From NCBI GenBank assembly GCA_964023275.1, contig OZ029915.1:13584712-13648711 (forward strand): a DNA stretch of 64,000 nucleotides, written 5' to 3'. Position 1 is the stretch's first letter; the number at the start of each line of letters is the position of its first letter. This document shows, one piece after another, positions 12,506-24,600 of this stretch. The notes under the pieces were generated by a model, which was not told the origin of the DNA, ran no database searches, and was given only the letters and a program-made list of their open reading frames with translations. The position numbers were made by a program, and so were the translations under genes. The stretch comes from Norana najaformis (Eukaryota > Annelida > Clitellata > Crassiclitellata > Hormogastridae).

Positions 12506-12974
12506 TTGATAATTTGGCATACTTTGTGATACTTCTAACTCGGAGGAAAATTGAGAGAGATGACTGTAAGGTAGGGGGAGTAGGATTGATAGGGGTATAA
12601 TGGAACCGAGGAGACGATGATGAGATATATGGCCATAAATAGAGGACATTAAATAATTATAAGAAAATTAATTACATGAACAATTAATTATAGAATTAAA
12701 TTAGTTATAGATAAAAGGCAGAAATATTTAAGCATGACTGATGCTAAGACGAAGGGACGACAGACAGAGGAAAGGAGGCAGATAAAGCCACACGGATACG
12801 AAGACATGGCAGAGTACGGCTCAAAAGGGCAACGTTTGCAAGCGAAAGGTGAGTGGAAGGAGTGCGATCTCCAGGACAGACAGCAGAGCATTGGAATGCG
12901 AGCCATGACGATGCAGCAATTGAAGAGGAAAGACGGAAGGCGATTGAAGTCTGCCGCACACAGTACAGAAATGT

Positions 12975-13070
12975 AAACTGTGAGAATGCTGCGAGGCAGG
13001 AATCGTAATCTCGATATTTATCTGCAGCGCCAAACGAAAGCTAAGTGGCGGGAACCAGCGTTTTCACAGG
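12975..13070 (-). repeat. Short 3'-tail repeat, subfamily B fragment
   Basis: AATCGTAATCTCGATATTTATCTGCAGCGCCAAACGAAAG, quoted here only by its core CAGCGCCAAACGAAAG, mirrors the better minus-strand copy at 26990 (ACAGCGCCCAACGAAAG). Confidence 0.55.
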
Positions 13071-13420
13071 AGAGATGAGATGGTATGCGACTGAAGTCTG
13101 CTGTTAGGGCCAGGAGGAAAGGATAAAAAGGTAAGGGCAGGTGAGTCGGGATTCACTCAGTGAGGCGCTGTAGAGGCTCCGCCTACTGAAAGGCTGCAAC
13201 AAACGACAAACAGACGACAAGGCGCTGTAAAAATAGGTTGCTAGGGGCAGAGAGTGAAATTAGAGTAGGCCCCTATGTCTAAGAACATCGTGACTCTTGT
13301 TGCTGGAAAGAAGTTGTACATAGACTGGTTGTAAAGAAATAAAAGCATCGCTTGAACAATCTTCGTGAACGAACCTAGGCGCAAAGAGAGAAAACGAAGA
13401 GACCCCAGTAACCGGTACGT

Positions 13421-14030
13421 GACGTTTTGGCGCCACCGTTTTGGCTGGCTCGACGAAAGGGCTTACTTAAGTGCTAACATACGGCAGTTCAAAAAGGGCG
13501 TGACCTAGTATACGAGCAATTCGTTCGTGGAGACCAACCGCTGGTAAAGCGTAGAAAATACGTCGACGCAGATCTCAGAATCAGGACAATTGTTGAGTTA
13601 CAACGAACGAAACATCTTCGAGTACCTTAGAGGATATCGCATAATTTTTTGATGGACTCATGAACTGATGGACTGCACAGCTTAGCAAAACGTAACGCAT
13701 TGAACAATATTCATTGAACATTCCTTGACAACTCTGATATACTAGGTTTATTTTAAAATGTATTAAAGCTTTGATATGCTACGCTTATTTCAAAATGTAT
13801 TAAAACTTTGATATACTGCGTTTATTTCTAAATGCATCAGAACTAAGTAACAAAGATAGTGCGTTTACGGCATTGAACAATACAACTTTGCATGAAAAAA
13901 CAAATAAACATTTAATGTCGGCTATTATGTACTACGCTTACTACGCTGACTGAGAAATGCGTTTATGTTTATAAGCGCCAAAACGGCGGCGCCAAAACGT
14001 CCCACGCCAAAACGGCGGCGCCAAAACGTC
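13421..14030. mobile_element. 610-bp element with 25-bp terminal inverted repeats (MITE-like)
   Basis: The 25 bases at 13421-13445 (starting GACGTTTTGGCGCC) reappear inverted at 13977-14001 with one mismatch, and again at 14006-14030 after a 4-bp spacer. The doubled right end is unusual. No transposase frame lies inside, and I see no clear target-site duplication. Probably a non-autonomous DNA transposon; the superfamily is unresolved. Confidence 0.6.
13732..13837. repeat. 37-bp tandem repeat, about 2.9 copies
   Basis: Units at 13732-13768, 13769-13805 and 13806-13837 share CTTTGATAT, then GTTTATTT, AAAATGTATTAAA in the same register. They lie inside the inverted-repeat element. Confidence 0.8.
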
Positions 14031-15263
14031 CTGCTTCGGCCACTAACACCGCTACCGCTAACTTATGTTTTAAACTGACCATCAAAAGTCTCTCTAAAAC
14101 ACTACAGGGGCACTAGATTGGTGTTTGACAAAGAAGAAGAGAAGGAATGTGAGTCTAGAAGCGATTGAAATGAGAAGCGAAGAAATTATATTTTATCAAA
14201 GAAAAATGAGCAAAGCTTCAGCAATAGAATGAGGAGATAAGGAGTTTGGGAGTGGGGAGGAAGACTTACGATCGAGAAGAGAGTTGACAGCTCTCCAGGG
14301 ACATCTTGGGTTTGATGAGCTGAATGAATAAGTGGAGTAGTATTTTTCTTGGCAGAAGCAATAAGTTGATGGTATTTGTTGGTGGAATATTTTATAGCTG
14401 TAGATGGTGTTGCCTTAGGTCAATGGCTTTCCTAATTTTGCGCGGTATCGCCATAAACCTTCTTTTACGATACTTACAGGCCTGCTGAAAATCTAACAGT
14501 CAACCTTGACTAATTTAATATGGAACTTTAATGTATTTTGAAAGACTTGTGGGATCTGTTCATTTCCTGAAATCAGCTTGCAATTTATTCTGAAATTGAA
14601 CTAGGCCTACTGAATTTTGGGCGATTTGAAGATACTTGTATGGTTTCAAACTGAACCATTAATTAAGTGACCTGGAGTTTTTAGTGAATAGGCTAAATAT
14701 CTCATGTAGGTGGTTTTCAGAGTAGGCCTAAGCCTACTGTGTCGAGTTCAAAGGGAAGCATTTTATACACGCGAGAGATCGAGAGAGTGAGCAAGACAAT
14801 GAGTGAGTCATAGTGAGAGAGAGGGGGGATATGAAGTTTGAGGGAGTGTGAAAGAGTGAGAGAGTGAAAGCGACATTTAAAGAAAGTTATGTAGTAACAG
14901 CGAAAGTAACAAAGGCAGAAAAAGACAGACAGATGTAAAGTAAAAAAGGTATGAACTTTTGGGGTGGACACGACAAGTGCTTCATGACAATCTGTTACTT
15001 CATCCATGGGCACGAGTATTCTTGCTTTTAACTTTAATCAGACATCAACGACACAATCTAGCCTACTTGCCCATGAACTCAGTTTTCTTCTAAATTAGGC
15101 TTAATGACCATAGGCTGCTATTCCATGAAACCCAATCATTCTTTTAAGATGCCCTTTTTGTTCCTGAAATCAGCAAAAGCTTGGCATTCTATGCGCAGTC
15201 AACGCTCATGTTGTCCTATTCACCTTAATTTCACAGAACTTTCCAACCTAATTTTTTTCTAAG
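14031..15263. other. Intergenic spacer, no gene seen
   Basis: GA-rich low-complexity DNA at about 14770-14880 produces a spurious minus-strand frame. No domain or splice-supported exon was found. Confidence 0.5.
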
Positions 15264-15284
15264 TTTTGAGAAGACCCCTAACCT
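15264..15284 (+). promoter_or_regulatory. Conserved 21-bp upstream motif of R1
   Basis: Copy of a motif shared by all four receptor genes: TTTTGAGA, one variable base, GA, then CCC and ACCT. Here the variable base is A. It ends 305 bp before the R1 start codon. On the opposite strand it resembles two nuclear-receptor half sites one base apart (AGGTTA-G-GGGTCT). The regulatory role is inferred from conservation only. Confidence 0.55.
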
Positions 15285-15588
15285 AGAAACAAGTCTGTTG
15301 CCGCAATTACGATAGACAAATTCTTGCGCGTTTTACATGAGTCAATAAAAATGTGAAGTGTGTATTCAGGTATAGCTAGTTTTTACGAATAGCGTACACC
15401 ATATGTGTCATTGTCTTCACGTGCAACCGGTTTTCAATCATTTCGAGCCAATAGACTACATGATTGATGTAAATTTGAAGCCAGTTCACGTAAATACTTG
15501 GGTTTACAGTTTTTTGGAAGTCTTACATTCTTAAAATCGTTTAGGATTGTGGGCCTACACTTAGGCAGACTAAAGAAATAGGCCTACT

Positions 15589-15685
15589 ATGTTATTCAAA
15601 TGCACAAAAGTGCTAATTTCAGCGACTTTGTGCTTCTTGTTACATGCGTACCGAGCTCTGTCCGAAGAAGCTTACAATGAACGTG
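15589..15685 (+). CDS. R1 exon 1: signal peptide
   Basis: Encodes MLFKCTKVLISATLCFLLHA, a basic start plus hydrophobic core, then EEAYNER. Donor GGTAAG; exit phase 1. Exon 1 of R2 has the same length, 97 bp. Confidence 0.75.
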
Positions 15686-18600
15686 GTAAGTTTTAATTTT
15701 TTATTGTCATTCATTCTAGTAATAAGCCGAATGTCTCCATTTTGCTCTTTTTGTTTCTTTTGTTCGTGATTTCATTTGCACAAACCCACTCCTTCGACTC
15801 TTCCTGAACTGTCAGAGGTCAGCGGGAGCCAGCAGATGCGTTGCCCTCTCTCCTTTCATCTGGTATGTTTCATAATTTTGGAGTCTACTCCAACATGGTT
15901 ACTTTCTCTCCTCTTGCATTTATCTTTCTGTTTTGGTGAGATCGTTCCATATCATTTTTGCAACTTCTGACAGCTTTGTCGCCTAATATTCGCTGCCATA
16001 ATTATTTATCCTTTGTTCTCCCTGCTTCCTTGCCTAACGTCCAAAGCATCAACCTCTGCCAACATAACTGGTGGGGGCATTGCCTTTCTCACCCGGGAAT
16101 CTGTCACTGTTCTACATTCACCTGATTACTTTTTCCCATTCTTTTGAATACACATCAGTAACTCTTAAACTTCCTAACACGAATCTGATTATTTTCATTG
16201 AATATCGTCTGCCATCCATCCCCTCATATTCAAGTTCGCCATCTGTCTTCTTGAAAGAATTCACCTCCCTCCTCTCCACTGTCGTCACTACACCTCATGA
16301 ATTCCTGATACAAGCAATTTTAATATACATATCGAAACTCCCTCTAATACATTAGATTTGGAATTCCTCACCCTATTATCATCAACTAACCTGTTTCAGC
16401 GTGTCACTTTCCCAACCCACATTCAGAATCACACACCTGGACTCGTTATTACATCACTCTCAAGTCTATTACCTGAGATTTCTTACTTTTTGATACACCA
16501 TCCGATCATTACCCCGTCTTCACACGCCTTGACTTTCTACCTACTCCACGTCCTGATTCCATCTTGCGTTCTTTTCGCCACATTAGCTCAATAAAACGTT
16601 GAAGCCTTCGTACAAGATACCCCCTGTTCAGACCTTGTTTTAAATCCACTCGCCTCCTTTGACGACCTTCTCTCTTTTTACAACACCAATGCTCTTCTGA
16701 CAATCTGTGGTAACATTCATATCTCCAGGCCTTCAGATCTTTCCGTCAACTTACAAACGCACCCATGATGCTCAGCTTCTCTCTTCCCTTAACTCTTCCA
16801 CAATTAAATACCATCACCTTCTAGCTACGCTAAAGAGAGATTTAACTCCTCACTAGTTCATTCCCAGTTTTGTACCCCTCGAATCTTCTGGAAACCGTAA
16901 ACCAACGCCTCCATCAGAAATCTTCCAGCCCGCCTTCATACTCTCTTCTGCCTTTTTCAATAACTGACTCGTTTTATTCTCTTTTTTTGGGGCAAAATTA
17001 GCACCCTCTGTCTTTCTCTTTATTCTTGACATCAACAGTCCACCTGCTGATGTTTCCTCCCCCACTTACGAGTGTCCACCCTCTAATTATTACCATTAAT
17101 AAATAAATAATTAATTATTAATAAATAAATAAATTAATAATTTAATTGATTACCCGACCCATACTACGCGCTCACCAACACTTTACCCCTTGCAATCTCT
17201 GCGCAGGTCCTTCCCTCAAAACTAAGAGCGATCCTCTTCCACAAATCCAATCCTCTTCCTCTTTCTCTTATCTCTCTCGCAGTTCCATTTCTAAACACCG
17301 TAGCCCTCTGACTGTCTGCCTGTCTGACCATTGGATTTGAATTGGAACCGAATCTGACACTACCTGCCAGTCGATTTTGTTTTGATTGAGCACCTGTGAA
17401 TAAGCTGGTCCCCGCGACCTAACTTTCGTTGGGCCCTGTAGAAATCTCGAATTTACGATTACTCTGCTTTCTTTAATTTTGTTAATCTGTAGGCTCTAAA
17501 CTAGACCTACAAGTAAATAATCAACGCTTCCTCTGCACGCTGTAGGCCCTATTACGTATTTTTTAAATATCCTGAAAACTGCTTGAATATGCAACTGTAT
17601 GACTTAATATAGCTAGCTACGTAGCCAGATAATTATGCTGCAAAATATGTGGTCTTCTAGGCACAAAGCGAGAAGTAGGTCTACATTAAGCATTCATGTT
17701 CTCTTGCTAAACACCACTACACTGAAACTCTGAACGCCTCTTCATGCAATAAACTACTCAATTCTCTAATCTGTATAGTATCCATTTAGCAACTTCTTTG
17801 TCACTCTTCCTCTCTGGTCTTTCGGGCAACCTGATCTTTCTGTAGTATCTACAGATACCCCTCTGACTTGACACAACGCTCCTGATAAAGCTGATATTCT
17901 GCTCTTATCTTTTACATGTAAGTGTCGCTTAGAAATTTGACGTTTACGATTACGATTAGTCGGTCATAAATTTTCAGCTAATGCGGAAGCTCGTCCCTCA
18001 GAAGAATACTGTCTCCAGGAATCGTTCAAACCTCGATGTCTGAAGAATGAGGTCATTCTCGTGCAAAGCGCCGCTTACGGTCGCATGCGAATTGGAAAAT
18101 GCATAACACACGAAGAAGTAGCTGAACAAGGACCACCGCATGAAGAATATCCTCGTTTCCTTGGTTGTTCTATTGATGTTTTGGAAAAGCTCGATCAAAA
18201 TTGCTCTGGGAAGAGTGATTGTGAAATTCGAGTTTGGGACATTTCTGTCGGAAATAATTTACCTTGCTACCGTGGTCTGAAAATGTATATGGAAGTCAGC
18301 TATGTCTGCATTAATAGTAAGTAATTAATATAATTAATAGCTAATGATTAAAAGTAACCCATCAGACAACGCCTCTACCTATGTCGGAATGTTTAACCTC
18401 TAGTTTACTAAAATTCACTTTCTTTCAAACTAATATAAGGTTCCAAAACACAACTGAGCGTGGCCTATATTGCGTGAATAGGGCCTATATAGATGAAAGA
18501 TAGCCTTTGATCAGCCAAATGAATACGAGATGCAACAAACAGAATAAGAAGATATTGTCAAAGAACTGAGAATAAAAGCAAACTGCATGTATGTAATAAC

Positions 18601-21600
18601 TTAGTCTACATCACCTTCACAGACTTCAAACCGCTTCGGATTCAGCTGTGCTGATATTGAGCGCGTTTTAAGTGCTTTAATGGAAATAAATAATCAAGCC
18701 CCTGTATGTTGTCATTCGGGCCACGTAGGGCTAGTTGGTGCTGCTCTCCACACCTCCAGGCACATTTATTTTTGGAGCATTGCGCCCAACCCAGCTGCCA
18801 TGGCTGCCGTTCCTAAGCAATATCACACCACCTCATCTCAGCAGAAAGGAGGTTGCTGCAAAGCTGCTGAAAAAGATCGATGTGAACAAGAATTTGCCAC
18901 TTATGACGATATTACTTCACACCCGCTAGCACGCCATCCAGACGCCCAATTTGGTTGGACACGCGGTGCATGGGGACGTGACAGTTATTTCGGCATGGAG
19001 AGACGAATGTGTAGCAACGAATGTGAATAGCCACTCCCTCATCGCTGAGTCGTCTGTCTGTCCTCGACAAATCTGGTCTGCATTAAACCTATTTTGGACT
19101 AACCAGGGTTGCCCTCGATTATCCTGCAGATCAATTTCAAACACAACCCACCGTAGCCGTCCGACTGTCTGCCTGACTGACTCTTGGATCTTGACCTGGA
19201 ACCGAGCACTTCGTGCCGATTTTATTTTGACTGAGCGCATGTGAATAAGCTGGTTCCCGCGACTTAACTTTCTTTGGGCGCTGTAGAAATCTCGAATTTA
19301 CGATTACGATTATGTATACAACCCCATCAAATTCGTGCAACTGTCGCGCAGTGCAGACAATGTAGCTCATTAAATATCGATGTCTATCCGCAGAAACATT
19401 TCAGTGACGAGCTGATGGCTCATCATCTCGCTGGTGATCAAGTATCATTTTCAAGTACTTGTTCTTGCGTAATTGTAATTACTGAAAGAGCGAATGAGGC
19501 TACCGAAACCCTGCTTCCCAAAATAGCGCAATATAAATGCATATTTTTGAGTAAACTTCTTACTCTACTTCTCACTGACACCGAAGTATCTGTGCACGTA
19601 CTTGTAATTCAAATACTTATACTTGCATTTCGTCTACTTGAAACAAGCCTAGCAAAGAGATCTGAAATTGAAGCATGATATGCAATGGAGAAAATCGGTC
19701 ATTGAAAACAAATAAATTTCGTTGGATTCAATACCTAACTGAATGAGAATGATGTGTATCAAATGGAGAACAATATTTCCTTGCCCCAATTTGCCCCAAA
19801 TTGATACGTAGGCATGTTCATATAAAACCTGTACTAGACGATTATTACCAAATGCAAATATTTCATTGCTAGCCTTCAACTGACCAACGCTAGCATCGTT
19901 TTATAGTTGCAGATGAGGAGCGTTCGTGTACCGTGACTGCTTCTAAGAATCCAGTCCATATAATCGGTTCGCTTTCCTCTTCAAGAATGTGTGGAACAAA
20001 ATCTCAACCATGGGTCGTTGAAGCATCGACTGGTAAAAGAGTCAGCTTGACGCTTCTCAAAGTGATCGTTCCACCAGCTACCAGTCAGATGGAAGAACAG
20101 AGCAGGCAATCGTGTTATAGTCGTGGTGTTATTGTGGATAAGGCTGGGAAAAGAAATGCATCGATCTGTGGAGATGGAGTTCAGAGAGAGAAGAGTCTAT
20201 ATTTATCGAGTGGAAACACAGTGGACATCATATTTGGTCACTCCACAGAGAAAGATGCAGCTGACGCTGGAAGGTTGTTCATATTAAAAGTCGAAGGTTA
20301 GAATCGCTACTTCATATTCGAGGCAACAAGTGATTACAGAATGCATTATTCTGCTTTAGGCCTATATCAATTTAACATACAACATAGAATTCCTGTGCAA
20401 GTTTAATTTTATCCGCAAAATAAACAAGTAAGTGCATTGCTGAAATGAACAGCTTGTAAATGCTTGGAGTTTCATTAGGCAAACAGCTCAAATTTAAAAC
20501 TATGAAAAATAAATTTCTAATTAGGGCCTATTAGGTGGACTAAGAGTTACTGCTTTGACTGGGTGGCAGAAATACGAAAGAGAATAAATTATGCAAAGCT
20601 TTAGATCAATCACATATGTTTATGGATAATTGGCGAAGTTCAAGAAATGCTGCAAGTCACATTAAAACAAGCAAACGTTAAATCCTTAGTCTCTCTCTTA
20701 GTCCCTCATGCGTAGATTTGGAGTTGTCCTAGCGAACGGCATCTGGGTCATAACCCAGTTTAAAATCTTTATGTGCTCATTGCTGCTATATATTATTCAA
20801 TCTTAAAATCACTTTGGTAAAGTTTTCTAAATAATTTCTGTATTTAGTGAAAGTTTGTCATTGTAGCAATTGGCTGTTCGGATATAATACCGCCTGAAGA
20901 CGCCTGGTTGAAGAGGAATATGGATGCGATTGTCATGGGTTGCTATTCGAGTCGTCAAACATGGCAACTCAGCTGTATAAATGGAAAATGGGTTGGAGTT
21001 TTGGGAAACTGTTCACAAGGTCAGAGTTCAGTTTTGTGGGTCAGCGAACGTGACCAAGTGTGAACAGCATGTTAGGGTCGATTTGCAGTCCCACCTTATT
21101 ACTGGTCTAACAGCTAAGATTGTCAGCGACTTTCTTTTAGTATACTGAAACATGTTTAAAGCTCTGCAACATCAGAAACATATGAAATTGTGGACATGGG
21201 CCCCCTATTGGTTGATTAAGAGTAGAGGAAATAGATATAAAGAGAAGTTGAGGTTTCGTTTATTTTATTCTCCTCTTCAACATTTATTCTTAGAGGCGAA
21301 TTGTTGTGGCTGAAGACTATTTCGTTTGCTGTAGCACAAACACTCGGATCCATCCAACCGCTCGACAACCTATCTTTACCCGCTACATGGATTAGCGATG
21401 AACTGTGAATTTCACAACACGCACCTGGGTTCGAACGCATTAGCAATAGACCCCCACTGTGACTATTTATTCATTCATTTATTTCTTCATCCATTCATTC
21501 ATTCAGAGCACTTAGATGGCGTTCAGCCAAAATGTCTACTCAGAGACGGCCCCAGCATTGTTCCGGCGAAAGACAACAGAGTTCAAGTATTGGTGAAAGA

Positions 21601-24600
21601 TGCATGCGGCGTCCCTATAAACTAGAAAGAGACCGCTCTCATTCTGTTATCTTTGGGCCTACACGTTCCGCCTGGTCCCTTATACCTTTGGCCTTCCTCA
21701 GGGTTCTGTTCTGACCCCTCTGCTCTACATTCTGTACACTGCCGACCTGGCACGGGTTCTCCTTTCCATGGGTGCTGCTGTCAATCAGTATGCAGACGAC
21801 ACTCAGGCCTTCGCTCATGGCCCATCGGAAGCGGTTTCCTCTCTGGTTGAGAGAATTCTTGACGCAACATCTGCCCTTGGTCTATGGATGTCCTCTAATC
21901 GCCTCCGACTGAACTCTGCTAAGACCCAGTTAATCTGGCTTGGTGGTCGTGCTCAGCTTGCTAAGACTGATTCATCATCCTTACGCCAGAGGTTTCCGGA
22001 CATTCAATTCTGTTCCAAAGTCCGTGATCTTGGGGTTGTCCTGGACCGGGAACTCTCCTTGACCGATCATGTTAACAGTGTCTCCCTTCGTCAGCTTCGT
22101 ACCATCCGCCGCTCCCTCTCCTTTCATGCCGTTACTACTCTAATTCATGCCCTTATCTGCACCAGGGTGGACTTTGGTAACGCTATCTTTGCTGGAATCT
22201 CACTTGCCAATATTTCCAAGCTTCAGTCTGTTCTCAGTGCTGGTGCCCGTCTTATTGGAGGCGTCCCCAGGTATGGCCATATAACTTCCTTTATGCGGGA
22301 CACTGTACTGGCTTCCCATTCAGCAGCGTATCCAGTTCAAGATCCTAACGCTTATGCGTAATTGTCTCGTTGGCTCTGCTCCATCATATCTTAGGGACTT
22401 CTGCATTTCGGTCTCCTTAGTTCCAGGCCGTATTACTCTCCGGTCGGTCTCCCTTGGACTTCTGACTGTCCCTCGTATGCGCCCTGCTACAGCTCAGTCT
22501 AGAAGCTTTGCCTATGTTGGACCTAATAGCTGGAATCGCCTATCCCGAGAACTCCGACTTGAATTCCTCAGTTTGTCTCTTCCGCAGTTTTGCAAGCGCC
22601 TGAAGTCTGTATTATTTGACAGTGGTCTCACTGGTTCCGGTCGAGATCGCCTTTGATGAGTCTATTCTTGTAGTGGCGCTTTATAAATGTCAGATAACAA
22701 TTACAATTAGAAGGACATGCGGATCTTACTTGATTTTACGATTTTGTCATTAACCATAGGCTAAATTTCTTCTATTAAAATGTATGGATTTGTAGTGTAA
22801 ACAGTGTCAGATTTCCTGTTTCAGAGATTTCAGGTCGAGATTCTCTCGTGGAGTCAGAGCTTAGGACACATAGGCCTATATCAAGCGACGAGCAAGGTAT
22901 TTTCTGAATATTTAGGAATTATAAGATTTAAATAGACTTATAAAGCATAATATAGGAGCAATGAGCATACAAAGTATTTTCACAAAAACTATTACCCCAT
23001 TATTATAATATTATGCATAAAATACGTTTAAGGATATAGGAAGTAGTGTATATTTAAGCGATGTTGTAATATGCGACCTAGCCTATGTATTGATAAAGTG
23101 CTGTTGAATCCGATGCCTGCAAGTATTCAACAAGCTGTTTGTGGTGTCTACTTAATATGCTGTTATGTTTCAGTCCATCGGTCAGTAGGCACAGCACCCG
23201 GTCAACATAGAGTTAATTTAATCAGAGCTAAATTCAGCGAAGTTTTCGAAGGATTCTAAACGAGGGCTTGAGCCTAAATTTGGACCACGTGATGTAGGCC
23301 TAATCTACAGAAAGACAAACCAAGCCAATAGTTCCTGAGTAGAGACTATTCACCCCCCGACTCTTTCCTATAAACGTATATGCTATAAGAACCCGTCTTA
23401 GAACACCTTTAGATAGATAACTAAGCTTTAATTTGCATAGCATTTACAATTACTACATTTGAAGTAGGAGTCAAATGTAAACATTATTTAATTTACGACT
23501 GAATTGTGTGTTTTAGTTTTGGCAATGGTTGCCATTGTTGGATGCACTTTAGCAATATGTCTTGCGATTATGTGCGTTGGAGCTGTTTGTTTGCGCAGGT
23601 AGGCATACAGTCGATCTACACTGCTCAAATAGTGCTCACTATACCCGCTTTATAAGTCTTAGATACATTTAACTGGTTGAAAACCTTGAATCTAATTCTC
23701 TCATGCCTCCCCTTCAATCTGGTTTTAGGACATTCCATTCGACAGAATCACTCATCACCCGCCTTCTAGGTGACATCTTTCATGCCTTTGACCATGGCCA
23801 TGTCACTCTTCTTGCTCTCTATGACGTCAATGCTGCCTTCGACACTGTTGATCATTCCATTCTCCTCGAACGACTGTCTAAATCCTTTGGCCTTACTGAC
23901 TCTGCTCTTCTTTGGTTTCGCTCATTTCTTTCTGATCGCTCCCTTTCTGTTATTTTTGGGCCCACTCGCTCTGCCTGGACTCACATTCCCTATGGTCTTC
24001 CTCAGGGTTCGGTACTTGCACCGCTTCTACATATCCTATATACTGCTGACCTGGCCAGTATACTTCTTCCCTTGGGTGTTTCGTCTCACCAATATGCTGA
24101 TGACACTCAATCCTTTAGTCAAGGCCCGGCTGCCTCAGCCACTCTGATGGTTGAGCGGATCCTTGAGGCCACCTTTGTTCTAGATCTCTGGATGTCTTCT
24201 AACCGCCTCTGTCTTAATCCTGATAAGACTCAATATATCTGGCTAGGTGGCCGTGTCCAGCTTGCCAAAATTGACTTTAGTTCCCTTTTCTCTAATTTCC
24301 ATCATATCCACTTCTCTTCCTCAGTCCGTGACCTCGGAATCATCCTGGATCAAACTCTTTCTCTGACTGACCATGTAAATAATATCTCCCGCTCTTGTCT
24401 TTACCAGCTACGACAACTCCGCTCTATTCGTCACTCGCTTCCTCTTCATGCGATCACTACCTTGGTCCATGCCGTGATTTGCACTAGGATTGACTTTGGC
24501 AATGCTGCCTATATTGGACTTTCTGCAATTAACACCTCCAAGCTTCAGTCTATGCTTAATGCTGCTGCACGCCTTATCGGTGGTCTTCCAAAGTCTGCCC

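Noticed and set aside
14717-15013. 98-codon minus frame
   Set aside because: It is the reverse of a GA-rich low-complexity stretch (GAGAGAGTGAG runs).
18680-19244. Overlapping plus and minus frames of up to 116 codons in R1 intron 2
   Set aside because: They overlap each other and the subfamily B repeat; no domain and no exon signals shared with the paralogues.
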